A stretch of 64,000 bases of DNA from positions 2,766,640 to 2,830,639 of the forward strand of contig NZ_CP034593.1 in NCBI RefSeq assembly GCF_003971195.1. Direction: 5' to 3'. The stretch is from Flaviflexus ciconiae. Its GTDB lineage: Bacteria; Actinomycetota; Actinomycetes; Actinomycetales; Actinomycetaceae. Shown one piece after another: positions 7,892 through 17,086 of the stretch (within the stretch, counting starts at the first letter, position 1; each line of letters begins with the position of its first letter). The translations under genes were made by a program, and so were the position numbers. The notes under the pieces are model-generated. The model saw only the letters and a program-made list of their open reading frames with translations, made no database searches and was not told the DNA's origin.

Positions 7892-9403
7892 GTGTCCCAC
7901 GCCTCGTCAGAAAAGGGTCGGCGCCAGAGACAGGCGCCGCACGACTCGACAGATTATGCGGCTGTACAAGGCGGCCTTGCCCCCGATGGGGCCGCGGTCG
8001 GCGAGATTGACCCCCACGATCACGAAGAGTTCATGCTGGAGCCCGTACCCCGGTTAGCGCGACGTTCGTGGTTTGCAATGTTCGCCATTTGGGTTGGATT
8101 CGGCTATGTCCCTACGGGATTGATCGTCGGTGGTCAGCTGGCTGGTCAGGGCGGCACGGATGGTATGCCCTTCGGTGAGGCAGTGCTCGCAATTCTCGTG
8201 GGAGAAGGCCTTCTCCTCGTTCTGACATTCCTGCTCGGCTTTGCCGCCATGAAGACGGGGCTCAACCTGTCCCTCATCTCGCGGATCTCGTATGGCAAAC
8301 AGGGAATGATCGTCCCCATGCTCATCATGGCGTTGTTGACCCTGGGTTGGTTCGCCTCGATCGTCGGAATGGTGGGAGAGATTTTCGACGCTGCCGTCGG
8401 CGACATCACCGGCATCACGATCATCAACGATCTATCGCTTGAGTACGTTCTGTTCTGCCTCTTCTGGGGCGCCGTCTTCACCTATTCCGCTTGGCGCGGC
8501 ATTACAGCCATCGAGAAGATCTCGGCCGCTGCCGCCCCGTTCGTGTTGATCATCGCCGTTATCGTCGCCTTTCTGATGGTCAACGAGTTCGGCGGATTTG
8601 GGAATGTCCTCGATGAAGCGGCTACACGCGATGGCATGAGCCAAGGAACGGCAGTCACCCTGCTGATCGGCGCCTGGATCGCTGGAGTTATCATGGGTGT
8701 CGATATCTTCCGATATGCCAAGAACCCCGTACATGTCTTCATCGGCGCGGCTGCCTGCTTCATTCTCACGAACCCGCTTCTCAACATCATCGGGTACACC
8801 GGATCCATTGCAACGGGTGACTCCAACTTCATCGCATGGATGGCGGAGAACGGCGTGCTCTTGACGATTCTCGGAGCCGTCCTGTGGGTCCTCGCGCTGT
8901 GGACGACCAATATGTCAGAGCTTTACTGCAACGCTCTCTACGTCGGTCCTGCTGCCGAATCGAGCGGCTTCAGGATCAAACGGGGAAAGATTGTCATCGT
9001 CGTCGGCACGATCGGAACGATCATGGGAGCAATGGGCTTCTACGCGTACTTCTTCGCGGACTTCATCACCGTGCTCGGCGCCGCATTCGTTCCGCTGGCA
9101 GGCCCGATTCTGGCTGACTTCTACATCGTCCGCCGGGCCGAATATGCCACAGCTGATCCCAACCGGATGCCCGCGGTGCGATGGCCCGCCATCGTCTCCT
9201 TCGTGGTCGGCGCCATCGCCGGCATCACGTTCCAGTATTGGCTGCCGCTGCCTTTCGATTTCCCAGCCGGGATCGCAGCACTGGCTATAACGTTTGTCCT
9301 CCATCTGCTCCTGTCGAAGGCGCTCGCATCGCGTCCTGAACAGCAGCAGGTGGTGACCGAAGGGTTCGTCAGCCCCAGCGCAGGCGCAGCGCGCGTCATC
9401 TAG
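7892..9403 (+). CDS. NCS1-family purine/cytosine permease
   Basis: This is a roughly 500-residue membrane protein with about twelve hydrophobic helices and the NCS1 pattern, for example LARRSWFAMFAIWVGFGYVP at the first helix, GLNLSLISRISYGKQG and DIFRYAKNPVHVFIG. It resembles CodB-type cytosine/hydantoin/allantoin transporters. A hydrophilic N-terminal tail of about 55 residues precedes helix 1. The GTG at 7892 is chosen because AGAGGA lies eight bases upstream, whereas the ATG at 7871 lacks a ribosome site. It is followed by asparaginase and a NodB-fold hydrolase on the same strand, suggesting import and breakdown of a nitrogen compound. Confidence 0.87.
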   Translation: MSHASSEKGRRQRQAPHDSTDYAAVQGGLAPDGAAVGEIDPHDHEEFMLEPVPRLARRSWFAMFAIWVGFGYVPTGLIVGGQLAGQGGTDGMPFGEAVLAILVGEGLLLVLTFLLGFAAMKTGLNLSLISRISYGKQGMIVPMLIMALLTLGWFASIVGMVGEIFDAAVGDITGITIINDLSLEYVLFCLFWGAVFTYSAWRGITAIEKISAAAAPFVLIIAVIVAFLMVNEFGGFGNVLDEAATRDGMSQGTAVTLLIGAWIAGVIMGVDIFRYAKNPVHVFIGAAACFILTNPLLNIIGYTGSIATGDSNFIAWMAENGVLLTILGAVLWVLALWTTNMSELYCNALYVGPAAESSGFRIKRGKIVIVVGTIGTIMGAMGFYAYFFADFITVLGAAFVPLAGPILADFYIVRRAEYATADPNRMPAVRWPAIVSFVVGAIAGITFQYWLPLPFDFPAGIAALAITFVLHLLLSKALASRPEQQQVVTEGFVSPSAGAARVI

Positions 9404-9542
9404 AACTCGAGTCGCGCAGCGACCGGGCTGTTCCACCATTCTCTCGTGTCCCGGTGATCGGCGGCTGTCCTCAGGTGCCGACGGGCGGGAGCTGAGGCGG
9501 ACATCGGGACGGGAACCAAGAATGCAGAAGGGGACGGATGAT

Positions 9543-10574
9543 ATGACGCTTCCGCGGATCAGCATTGGAGCTCTGGGCGGCACCATCGGGATGACGGCAG
9601 GACCAGACGGCACGGTCACTCCGCAGCTCGACGGCGACGACCTGGTCGCGGGGGTGCCGGAACTCGCGGCGCTCGCACAGCTCCGCACCCACACCGTCAC
9701 CACGAAGCCGTCACCGTCCATCACCTTGGCCGACCTCGGATCCGCGCTGGAATGGGCTCACGCAGAAGTCGAAGGAGGAGCTCAGGGCATTGTCCTCACC
9801 CACGGCACTGACACCCTGGAGGAGACGGCATTCATCCTGGATCTCGTGTGGGGCCGACCTCAGCCGATCGTGCTGACGGGCGCCATGCGATCTGGGAGCC
9901 GATTCAGCTCTGACGGCCCCGCAAACCTCGCCTCCGCAGTCGTGGCAGCGGCGAGCCCAGACGCTCGCGACGCCGGTGTTCTCGTCTGCATGAACGAAGA
10001 GGTCCATCTCGCGAGACTCGTCACGAAGGCAGATTCCCAGGCGCTTGAATCGTTTCAATCTCCCGGTGCGGGGCCTCTCGGATATGTGAGGGAAGGCGTC
10101 TTCCGACGTCAATGGCACGCACAGCGCACTGCCATCGACGCGGTGGAAGGTTCTGGGTCTGCGCCGGAAGACACGTGGAGGGACCGCCCCATGGTCAATA
10201 TTCCGATCATCGAGGCAGGACTGGCGGACGACGGAGCGCTTTTCCGAGCCCTGATAGATCACGGCGTCGGCGCGGTGGTAATCAATGGATCCGGCGTCGG
10301 GCATACATCGGCGTCGGCGGCTGAGCAGGTCCGGAACGCAGTCGATCACGGCGCGGCCATAGTCGTCGCCTCCAGGACTCATCAATCCGGCACAGCCCGA
10401 AAAATATACGGCTACGCCGGATCCGAGTCAGATCTGATGAGCGCCGGTGCGATTCTCGCTGGCCGGCTCAGTGCCCGGAAGGCTCGGTTGGCGCTTCGCG
10501 TCCTGCAGGATGTCGGGCTGAGCATTGAGGAGATGAGGGACGTTTTCGAACGTCATTGGGGTGGGCAGGCCTGA
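9543..10574 (+). CDS. L-asparaginase-family amidohydrolase
   Basis: This 343-residue enzyme has both catalytic threonine motifs: ALGGTIGMTAG near the N terminus and IVLTHGTDTLEETAF near residue 84. It also has the family segments VLTGAMRSGSRFSSDGPANL and VVINGSGVGHTSA. These enzymes hydrolyse asparagine to aspartate and ammonia, though related members act on other amides. No signal peptide is present, so it should be cytoplasmic (type I-like). The ATG at 9543 has AAGGGGACG ahead of it and is preferred over the ATG at 9522. It sits in the middle of the permease-hydrolase cluster. Confidence 0.9.
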   Translation: MTLPRISIGALGGTIGMTAGPDGTVTPQLDGDDLVAGVPELAALAQLRTHTVTTKPSPSITLADLGSALEWAHAEVEGGAQGIVLTHGTDTLEETAFILDLVWGRPQPIVLTGAMRSGSRFSSDGPANLASAVVAAASPDARDAGVLVCMNEEVHLARLVTKADSQALESFQSPGAGPLGYVREGVFRRQWHAQRTAIDAVEGSGSAPEDTWRDRPMVNIPIIEAGLADDGALFRALIDHGVGAVVINGSGVGHTSASAAEQVRNAVDHGAAIVVASRTHQSGTARKIYGYAGSESDLMSAGAILAGRLSARKARLALRVLQDVGLSIEEMRDVFERHWGGQA

Positions 10575-10636
10575 ATCGGAAGAGCCCTTAGAGCAATGAA
10601 CAAATTTTGCCGATAAACTGAAAGGTAGCAAAGGAA

Positions 10637-11521
10637 ATGACGGAGAAGAACATCAAAGTATGCATCGGCGTTCACGTCGACGCGGTCGGCGGCTGGCTCG
10701 GCTCCTATGAGGGAGAAGATTCGCCGAATGACATCCAGCGCGGAATGTTTGCCGGCGAGGTCGGTATGCCGAGGCTGAACCAGCTGCTGTCCCGGCGAGG
10801 ACTCCCCGCCACATGGTTCATCCCGGGACACTCCATGGAAACCTTCCCGAAGGAGACAGAAGCCGTCGTCGAGGCCGGCTTCGAAATCGGACTCCACGGC
10901 TATTCGCATGAGAACCCAGTCTTCATGACGAAACAGCAGGAAGCGGATGTCCTGGGGAAGTGCATCGAACTATCTGAGAACCTGACGGGCAAGAAGCCTG
11001 TCGGCTACGTGGCGCCCTGGTGGGAGATGAGCGAGAGCACCGCTCAGCTGCTCGCGGATAACGGCTTCAGCTACGACAACTCGCAGAGCTATCACGACTT
11101 CCTGCCGTTCTATGCGCGGGTAGGCGATTCCTGGACCAAGATCGACTACTCGAAGCCGGCGAAAGAGTGGATGAAGCCGCTGCAGCGCGGCAAGGAGGTT
11201 GACCTCGTTGAGATTGCGGCAAACTGGTACGTCGACGACCTCCCGCCCATGATGTACATCAAGGGGTATCCGAATTCGCACGGCTACGTGGCCCCACAGG
11301 TCATTGAAAAGCTGTGGACCGACCAGTTCGATTGGATCTACCGGGAGATGGATTATGCTGTCTTCCCGTTCACCATTCATCCAGATGTCTCAGGCCGTCC
11401 GCAGGTGCTCCTCATGCTTGAGCGCGTCTTCGACCATATCTCCCGCTATCCGGGGGTCGAGTGGTGCACGTTCGAAGACGTCGCAGCAGATTTCCGTGAG
11501 CGTTTCCCGTTTCAGGGCTGA
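10637..11521 (+). CDS. NodB-fold polysaccharide deacetylase / PuuE-like hydrolase
   Basis: This 294-residue protein has the NodB-homology fold: an early aspartate in [12 protein letters not shown], the [17 protein letters not shown] segment and the histidine pair [11 protein letters not shown] conserved WEM segment appears in [11 protein letters not shown], and a late histidine in [14 protein letters not shown]. That set matches the PuuE/HP0310 subfamily, which includes allantoinase-like and cyclic-imidase-like enzymes as well as peptidoglycan deacetylases. Its position after a purine/cytosine-type permease and asparaginase favours a cytoplasmic ring-opening amidohydrolase over a cell-wall enzyme, and no signal peptide is seen. 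That functional reading is inference. Confidence 0.85.
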   Translation: MTEKNIKVCIGVHVDAVGGWLGSYEGEDSPNDIQRGMFAGEVGMPRLNQLLSRRGLPATWFIPGHSMETFPKETEAVVEAGFEIGLHGYSHENPVFMTKQQEADVLGKCIELSENLTGKKPVGYVAPWWEMSESTAQLLADNGFSYDNSQSYHDFLPFYARVGDSWTKIDYSKPAKEWMKPLQRGKEVDLVEIAANWYVDDLPPMMYIKGYPNSHGYVAPQVIEKLWTDQFDWIYREMDYAVFPFTIHPDVSGRPQVLLMLERVFDHISRYPGVEWCTFEDVAADFRERFPFQG

Positions 11522-12083
11522 GGAGTAACCTCGACGACTCCAGCCAGCGCAGCGGATGCCGTAAGGCTCCTCCTGCCGCCGGAGATATCCGGGGCTCACA
11601 GGTGCCGCAATTCGGGCGGCCGCGCCACGCCGCCCGAATTTCGGCAAACGGGAAATGCGGCGTGGCAGGCACCTTCGAATCCGGAGGATCAGCTGAGGGC
11701 TCGAAAATTGGCGGTCGGCAGGGCCCGCGTCTCATCTGAGAGTGTAGCCCCGCGGTTCTTCCTCACCCCGACACGAGACCTCGGACGGATCAAGGAGAGT
11801 TACCTGCTCTCCGACATCATGCCCGACTGGCAGAGGTGGGGCGGCTCGTCACGCGGACTCTGAGTCTGCTTCCGACTGCCGATCGCTCGAAGCGATCACT
11901 CCAGGCGCTCGCGGATCTCATGTCAGCCTCAAACAGCATCTGAGCGCTGCTCAAGTCGGCTGCTCGATTCTCGTCCCAACCGAGCCTCGCTGCTCCTGAC
12001 AGGGGACGGGCGTCAGTCAAGTGAGGTGGATACGGGCGGCTCAGCCGCGCTCCTGAGTCGGTGAGCGCCGAAGAATCCGCGTT
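11522..12083. other. Intergenic region with terminator and possible gene relic
   Basis: Apart from the hairpin at 11609-11640, no intact gene is visible. One plus-strand frame, about 11820-11960, reads like the C-terminal tail of a protein (ARLAEVGRLVTRTLSLL then a helix-rich end and a stop) and may be a relic. It lacks a start and was not recognised. Confidence 0.45.
11609..11640. terminator. Intrinsic-terminator-like hairpin after NodB-fold gene
   Basis: The arms AATTCGGGCGGC and GCCGCCCGAATT form a perfect 12-base stem around an 8-base loop, about 90 bases after the stop of the NodB-fold gene. The stem ends in AATT rather than a T-run, so termination efficiency is uncertain. Confidence 0.6.
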
Positions 12084-13175
12084 CTAGAACAGCGTCGTCG
12101 ACGGTTCCGCGAAACAGAGGACGGAGTCGACCGAAGTCTCGCCGATGATGGGGATGCCGTAGCTACGCGCCTTCTCGGCCTTTCCCGACTGTGAGTCGGG
12201 ATCGCCGGCGATAACAACCTTCGTCGATCGTGCAATGCCCGCGACCTGCACCTCCTGGGCCGCGAAGAACTCCTCCCAATACTGCTGGGTCTTCTCGACC
12301 GGCCCGGTCACTGTCACTCGGTCGCCTGGCTGCAGCGTGATTGCCAGCGGAGAATGGCCATCCTGCGGCCGCGAATCGCACGGCGCAGAAGCCTGCGGGA
12401 TGTCGGCTCTGATCCCGAGGAGCTCCGACACTGAGGAGATGGTGCTCTGCTCCTGCTCGGTGATGATGCCGTCAGCTTCGGTCGCCCGGATGAGGAGGTG
12501 AACGTAGTCGAGGTGGAGACGTCGAAGATCTGCCGGGGACAGGCCGCTCTCCTCGGCGAAGCGGAGCAACTGGATCTGTTCTGTCTGGGACAGATATGGT
12601 CAAGCAGAACAGCGTCGAGAAGGGTGAAGTATCGCGCTTGTGTGACATCGTCGGGAATGTCGCGCGAGCCGATCGCGCGGTTCATCCACGCACCGTTCGC
12701 CAGGGTCTCCGGCGCTGCGGCCGCAGCGCCGCGATTGCGCAGCCGCTCCCGGGTGCAGTGGGGGTCGTGGATCGTGTATCCGCGGAAATCCAGCGATGCG
12801 CTGACGATCTTCTGCCAGTCGGGCGAGGTGCAGGCATCCTCGCGGATGAACGCCTGAAGGATTTCAGCGGTCGCATAGGCATCGGTCAGGGCGCTGTGCG
12901 CATTGCTGTTCTGGATTCCCAGTGCTGCGCAGACCTGCCCCAGTTTGAAGTTCGGCAGGTGCAGTATCCGTCTGGCGATCGCCATGGTGTCGAGGAACGG
13001 GATCCGGCTGCCGTCGAGACGTCGAGCGGCGGTGAGCTCCCCCCTGCGCAAAATCCGCATCGAACCGCGCGTTGTGGTCGACGAAGACGCTCCCCGAGAG
13101 TTCAGCCGCGAAGAGGTCGGCAATGTCCTCGAACGTCGGGGCTCCGATGACGTCGCGTGCGGAGATTCCGTGGAT
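12084..13175 (-). pseudogene. DnaQ-like exonuclease with BRCT domain, truncated and frameshifted
   Basis: Three minus-strand frames together spell one gene. The first has HGISARDVIGAPTFEDIADL and VDHNARFDADFA (Exo II-type motif). The second has FLDTMAIARRILHLPN and the Exo III-type segment NAHSALTDAYATAEIL. The third holds a linker with TEADGIITEQEQ and a BRCT domain (VTVTGPVEKTQQYWEEFF through KAEKARSYGIPII). Frames change at a G/C run near 13040 and again near 12588. The N terminus with the first acidic DxE motif is missing, because the gene is cut at about 13175 by the N-truncated glpK. It is dead as assembled, and the two homopolymer shifts could be sequencing errors. Confidence 0.82.
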
Positions 13176-14637
13176 ACACCACCGGCATTCGTGCCCTCGT
13201 CTACGACCGGAACGCCGCCATTGTGTCGTCCGCCTACACCGATTTTCCCGTCTACCACCCCAGCCAGGACAGGGTGGAGCAGGACGCGTCAGAGATCTGG
13301 AGCGCGGGGCTCGCCATGATCCAGAAGGCGCTGGCCGGCGCGCAGCTCCAGCCCGAGGATGTGACCGCAATCGGCATCACCAACCAGCGCGCTACCACCG
13401 TCATGTGGAACCGAGACACCGGTGAGCCGATCTCCCGTGCCATCGTCTGGCAGGACACCCGCACCTCCGACCGTGCCGCCGAGCTTCTGCCCGAGTGGGG
13501 AGAGAAGGCATACTCCCGCCCCGGCTGGTCGCTGGCTCCCATCTACTCCTCGCTCAGCATCGAATGGATCCTCGACAACGTCGAGGGTGCGAGGGAGGAG
13601 GCTCAAGCGGGGAAGCTCGCCTTCGGCACCGTCGACTCGTGGCTCATCTACAAGCTCACCGGCGGAAGGGTTCATGCGATCTCCGCCTCGAACGCAACTG
13701 TTGCCGGCTGCTATGACCTCCTGGCGGATGAATGGTACGAGGAGTTCCTCACGGCCCTCGACATCCCCATGAGCCTCTTCCCGAGGTGAAGGACGACTCG
13801 GGAATCTTCGGCACGACCGACCGGGACGTCCTCGGTGCAGAGATCCCCATCGGCGCCGCCATCGCCGACCAGCACTCTGCGCTCTTCGCTCAGGGCTGCA
13901 TCGAAGCGGGCACGGTCAAGTGCACGCATGGCACAGGAACGTTCCTCGACATGACAGTCGGAGACAAGCCGGTCATCGACACGACAAGTGGGCTCACATC
14001 TCAGATCGCGTGGCGGATGAACGGAAAGACCACGTATGTCATCGAGGGATACGCAGGCACGACAGGAGCGGCCGGTCAATGGCTGCGCGACGGTGCCGGA
14101 ATCATCTCCACCTCGGCAGAATCTGAAGAGGTTGCGAGATCGGTTCCAGACTCGGGCGGCGTCTATGTCGTCCCCGCCCTCACGGGGCTGTCCGCCCCGT
14201 ACTGGGACCCGTACGCACGAGGCGCAATTCTGGGAATCACGCCCGGAACAACGCGCGGCCACCTCGTGCGTGCGACCCTGGAGGGCATCGTCTTCTCCGT
14301 TCGTGACTTCATGGATGTCATGAGCGAGATGTCGGGGTATCCGATTACGAAGATCGCCGTCGATGGCGGTGCCTCGCAGAATGATCTGCTGGTGCAGATG
14401 CAGGCGGACCAGCTCAATGCGACGGTCACCCGCCCCGCAAACACCGAGGCAACAAGCCTCGGCGCGGCCTTCATGGCGGGTCTTGCGACCGGCGTCTGGG
14501 ATTCCGTCGAGGATGTCCTCAAGCTCGTCGAGCTCGACGCGACCTTCGAGCCGCAGATCTCCGACGAGGAGCGCCAGGCCGCCTACATGGTCTGGAAGCG
14601 GGCAGTCGAGCGCAGTCAGGGCTGGGCTCGGAAGTAG
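13166..14637 (+). pseudogene. glpK: Glycerol kinase, 5'-truncated and frameshifted
   Basis: The sequence enters glycerol kinase at TTGIRALVYDRN, so about a dozen N-terminal residues, including the start and the DQGT phosphate-binding motif, are lost. It then follows the family closely: GITNQRATTVMWNRDTG, IVWQDTRTSDRA, HGTGTFLDMTVG, YWDPYARGAILGIT and the C-terminal IAVDGGASQNDLLVQMQAD. A frame change at about 13781 (TTCCCGAGG, one C short of the conserved frame) ends the first segment at SLFPR-stop. The remainder runs intact to 14637. With both defects it should be inactive. glpD follows 24 bases downstream, as in normal glp operons. Confidence 0.9.
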
Positions 14638-14661
14638 GGCGGCGAGGAGAGAGGTGAGGAG

Positions 14662-15638
14662 ATGAAACGGCTGACGATCCCCGAGGCGCAGGGGCAGGAT
14701 TTCGACCTCATCGTCATAGGCGGCGGAATCACCGGCGCCTCAACCGCCCGCGAGGCCGCGCTCCGCGGACTCTCCGTCCTCCTTGTCGAGAAGAACGACC
14801 TCGCATCCGGCACATCCAGCAAATCATCGAAACTCGTCCACGGGGGCCTTCGATATCTGCAGACCTACCAGTTCCATATGGTTGCGGAGTCGCTGCGGGA
14901 GCGCGAAAAGCTGGTTAAGACGGCGCCGCACCTGGTGAAGATGAGGCCCTTCCTCTACCTCGTGTACGAGGGGGACGATTACGGGAAGGGCATGCTCAAC
15001 CTCGGCCTCACCTTCTACGACGTCGCGTCGGGGGAGTGGCGCAAGCGCCGCCACTCGATGCTGTCGAAGGACGAGGTGCTCAAGCTCGAACCCCACATCA
15101 GTCAGGAGGGGCTCCTCGGTGCGGGGAAATACTATGACGCGCTCACGGATGATGCTCGGCTGACGATCGACACGGTGAAGAGCGCCTACGAGTACGGAGC
15201 GCAGCTCATCAACCACGCCGAGGTCACCGATCTCATCCTGGAATCGGGGCGGGCCCGGGGAGTGCAGGTGACAGACACGATCACCGGAGAGTCGGCGGAG
15301 ATCCGCGGACGCCAGGTGATGAGCGCCGTCGGTCCGTGGACCGACCGGGTCCGGCAATTCGAGCACAGCACACAGAAAGGGCCCGGGCTCCGTCCCTCGA
15401 AGGGCATCCACATCGTCGTCAAGAAGTCGGATTTCCCCCTCAACAACGCGATCTTCCTGACCTCGCCCGACGACGGCCGAACGGTGTGGCCGATCCCCTC
15501 GCTCGAGGAGGACCTCGTCTACATCGGGACGACCGATACGGACTACACGGGCGATCTCAACCATGTCGTTCCGGAGCCCGAGGAGATCCAGTACCTCCTC
15601 AACGTAGCGAACAAGGCGATCCCCACGGCGAACCTGCT
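14662..15638 (+). pseudogene. glpD: Aerobic glycerol-3-phosphate dehydrogenase, 3'-truncated
   Basis: The ATG at 14662 is preceded by an ideal GAGGAG site. The protein begins with the FAD-binding motif LIVIGGGITGASTAREAAL and continues with SGTSSKSSKLVHGGLRYLQ and VGPWTDRVR, all typical of GlpD. After [11 protein letters not shown] (residue about 325 of an expected 560-570) the frame crosses into the antisense of a helicase gene. About 60 residues of nonsense follow, up to a stop at 15826-15828. Loss of the C-terminal substrate-binding and helical domains means no enzyme activity. The pair glpK'-glpD' thus survives as a block broken at both outer ends. Confidence 0.9.
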
Positions 15639-16195
15639 CCACAGCTCCTGCTGGAACTGCTCCATGATGTGGCGCGGGGTGACGACGAGGATGCGTTCGC
15701 CCCTGCCGCGCCTGATGAGCTCCGCCAGCGTCATCCCGATCTCGAGGGTCTTGCCCAGCCCGACCGCGTCAGCTATGAGAACACGACGCCGGGGTTGTCC
15801 GTGGAGAGCGCCTTGCGGACCGCGCTGATCTGATAGTCGAGCGGGTCCGGGAGCATCTGATGGGAGACGGACAGCTCCTCCTGGTAGAGAGGGACCGGCG
15901 TCTGGCGCAGCGTGGTCTCCAGCCACAGTCGCGTCTGGCGGTAGCCGGGGGACCGGTCAGCCACAACCTCGACCTTCGTCGGGTCGAGGACCTCGATGTG
16001 ATCGAGTGCGGTATAGAAGGTCGCTTCCTCATCGCGGACGTATTCCGACAGTCCGCGGACCTTGAGCCGATAGCCGTCGACCGAGCGGGCCACGTTGGTG
16101 ATCATCCACATCTCGTCCCGCACAGCGACGACCGCGCCGGGCGCATAGTTGTGCTGAGAAATCTGCGTCGTTGCAGATGTTTGTGTTTCACCCAT
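15632..16195 (-). pseudogene. SNF2/DEAH-type helicase, N-terminal fragment, frameshifted
   Basis: From an ATG at 16195 on the minus strand about 140 residues match a long actinobacterial SNF2-like helicase family ([36 protein letters not shown]). A frameshift near 15785, at a CCGGGG run, is followed by the Walker A region [17 protein letters not shown] and the segment [21 protein letters not shown]. The gene then ends at the glpD junction, and motifs II-VI are lost. Proteins of this type include DrmD-like helicases of DISARM defence islands, but nothing else here supports a defence system. It is a dead fragment. Confidence 0.8.
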
Positions 16196-16354
16196 AGAGC
16201 CATCCTATACAAACCTGAAAGCCGATCAGCCATCGAGGCCGACGATGTCCCCGCCTGTTCACATCAGTAGCGCGCTTACACTTGTCCACTATGCACGTGC
16301 GGTGCGACAGAATGAGTCCTTGTATTCGACAACGGTCGATGACTAAATGAACAT

Positions 16355-17086
16355 GTGCATCTCCCTTCCGAACTCAGGGCCTTCATCCGAGCATCGCTTG
16401 TCGACCGGGTGCAGGGTCGCCGCGAAAAGAGCCCAACGCAGGTCCGCAGACGCCGGATCGTCGTCACCATCACCCTCCTTCTCGGGGCCGCCGGGCTCGG
16501 AGCCGCACTGGACGTGGCTCCGGGAGAGCCCCTCTTCTATGTCGCCTCTCTCGGCGTTGCCGCTATCTGGACCATCGGCGCCTTTGCCTCAGGGCCGCTG
16601 TCGCGCGGGCGCTCGTGGACTAGAGAGGGCGAGCCGGGCGGGCGCGCGGTCGTCCAGGGTCTCATCCTCGGAGGATCGCTCCTCGCCGTGTTTCTTCTCG
16701 GGGCTATGGTCGTCGGCCAGGTCGATTTCCTCAGAGGCCCGGTCGATGATCTTCTGGAGCATGCGCACTTCGGCAATATCGCGATTGTCGCTGCCGTGAC
16801 TGCGATCAGCGGCATCGGCGAAGAGCTGTTCTTTCGCGGCGCTGTTTTCGCGGCGATGCCACGCCGCTGGGAAATCATTGGCTCGGCACTGATCTACACC
16901 CTTTCGACCGTGCTTTCTGGCGTCCCGCTCCTGAGCTTCGCCGCGCTATGCCTGGGACTCTTGACGGGCGCGCAGAGGCGTGTCACCGGCGGAGTGCTCG
17001 GCCCAATTGTGTCGCACCTAACATGGTCGCTAGGTATGCTGTTCCTTCTACCGTCCGCACTATCGATTGGAGATCTCCTATGGTGA
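16355..17086 (+). CDS. CPBP family intramembrane glutamic protease
   Basis: This 243-residue membrane protein has about six hydrophobic helices. It carries the CPBP (Rce1/Abi) signature GIGEELFFRGAVFA, with the catalytic EE pair followed by xxxR, and a later histidine in GPIVSHLTWSLGML. Family members cleave prenylated or leaderless peptides within the membrane, or act in bacteriocin immunity; many actinobacterial members have no known substrate. A GTG at 16355 is the likely start. The stop codon overlaps the start of the next gene by seven bases, implying translational coupling with the SDR-TspO protein. Confidence 0.88.
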   Translation: MHLPSELRAFIRASLVDRVQGRREKSPTQVRRRRIVVTITLLLGAAGLGAALDVAPGEPLFYVASLGVAAIWTIGAFASGPLSRGRSWTREGEPGGRAVVQGLILGGSLLAVFLLGAMVVGQVDFLRGPVDDLLEHAHFGNIAIVAAVTAISGIGEELFFRGAVFAAMPRRWEIIGSALIYTLSTVLSGVPLLSFAALCLGLLTGAQRRVTGGVLGPIVSHLTWSLGMLFLLPSALSIGDLLW

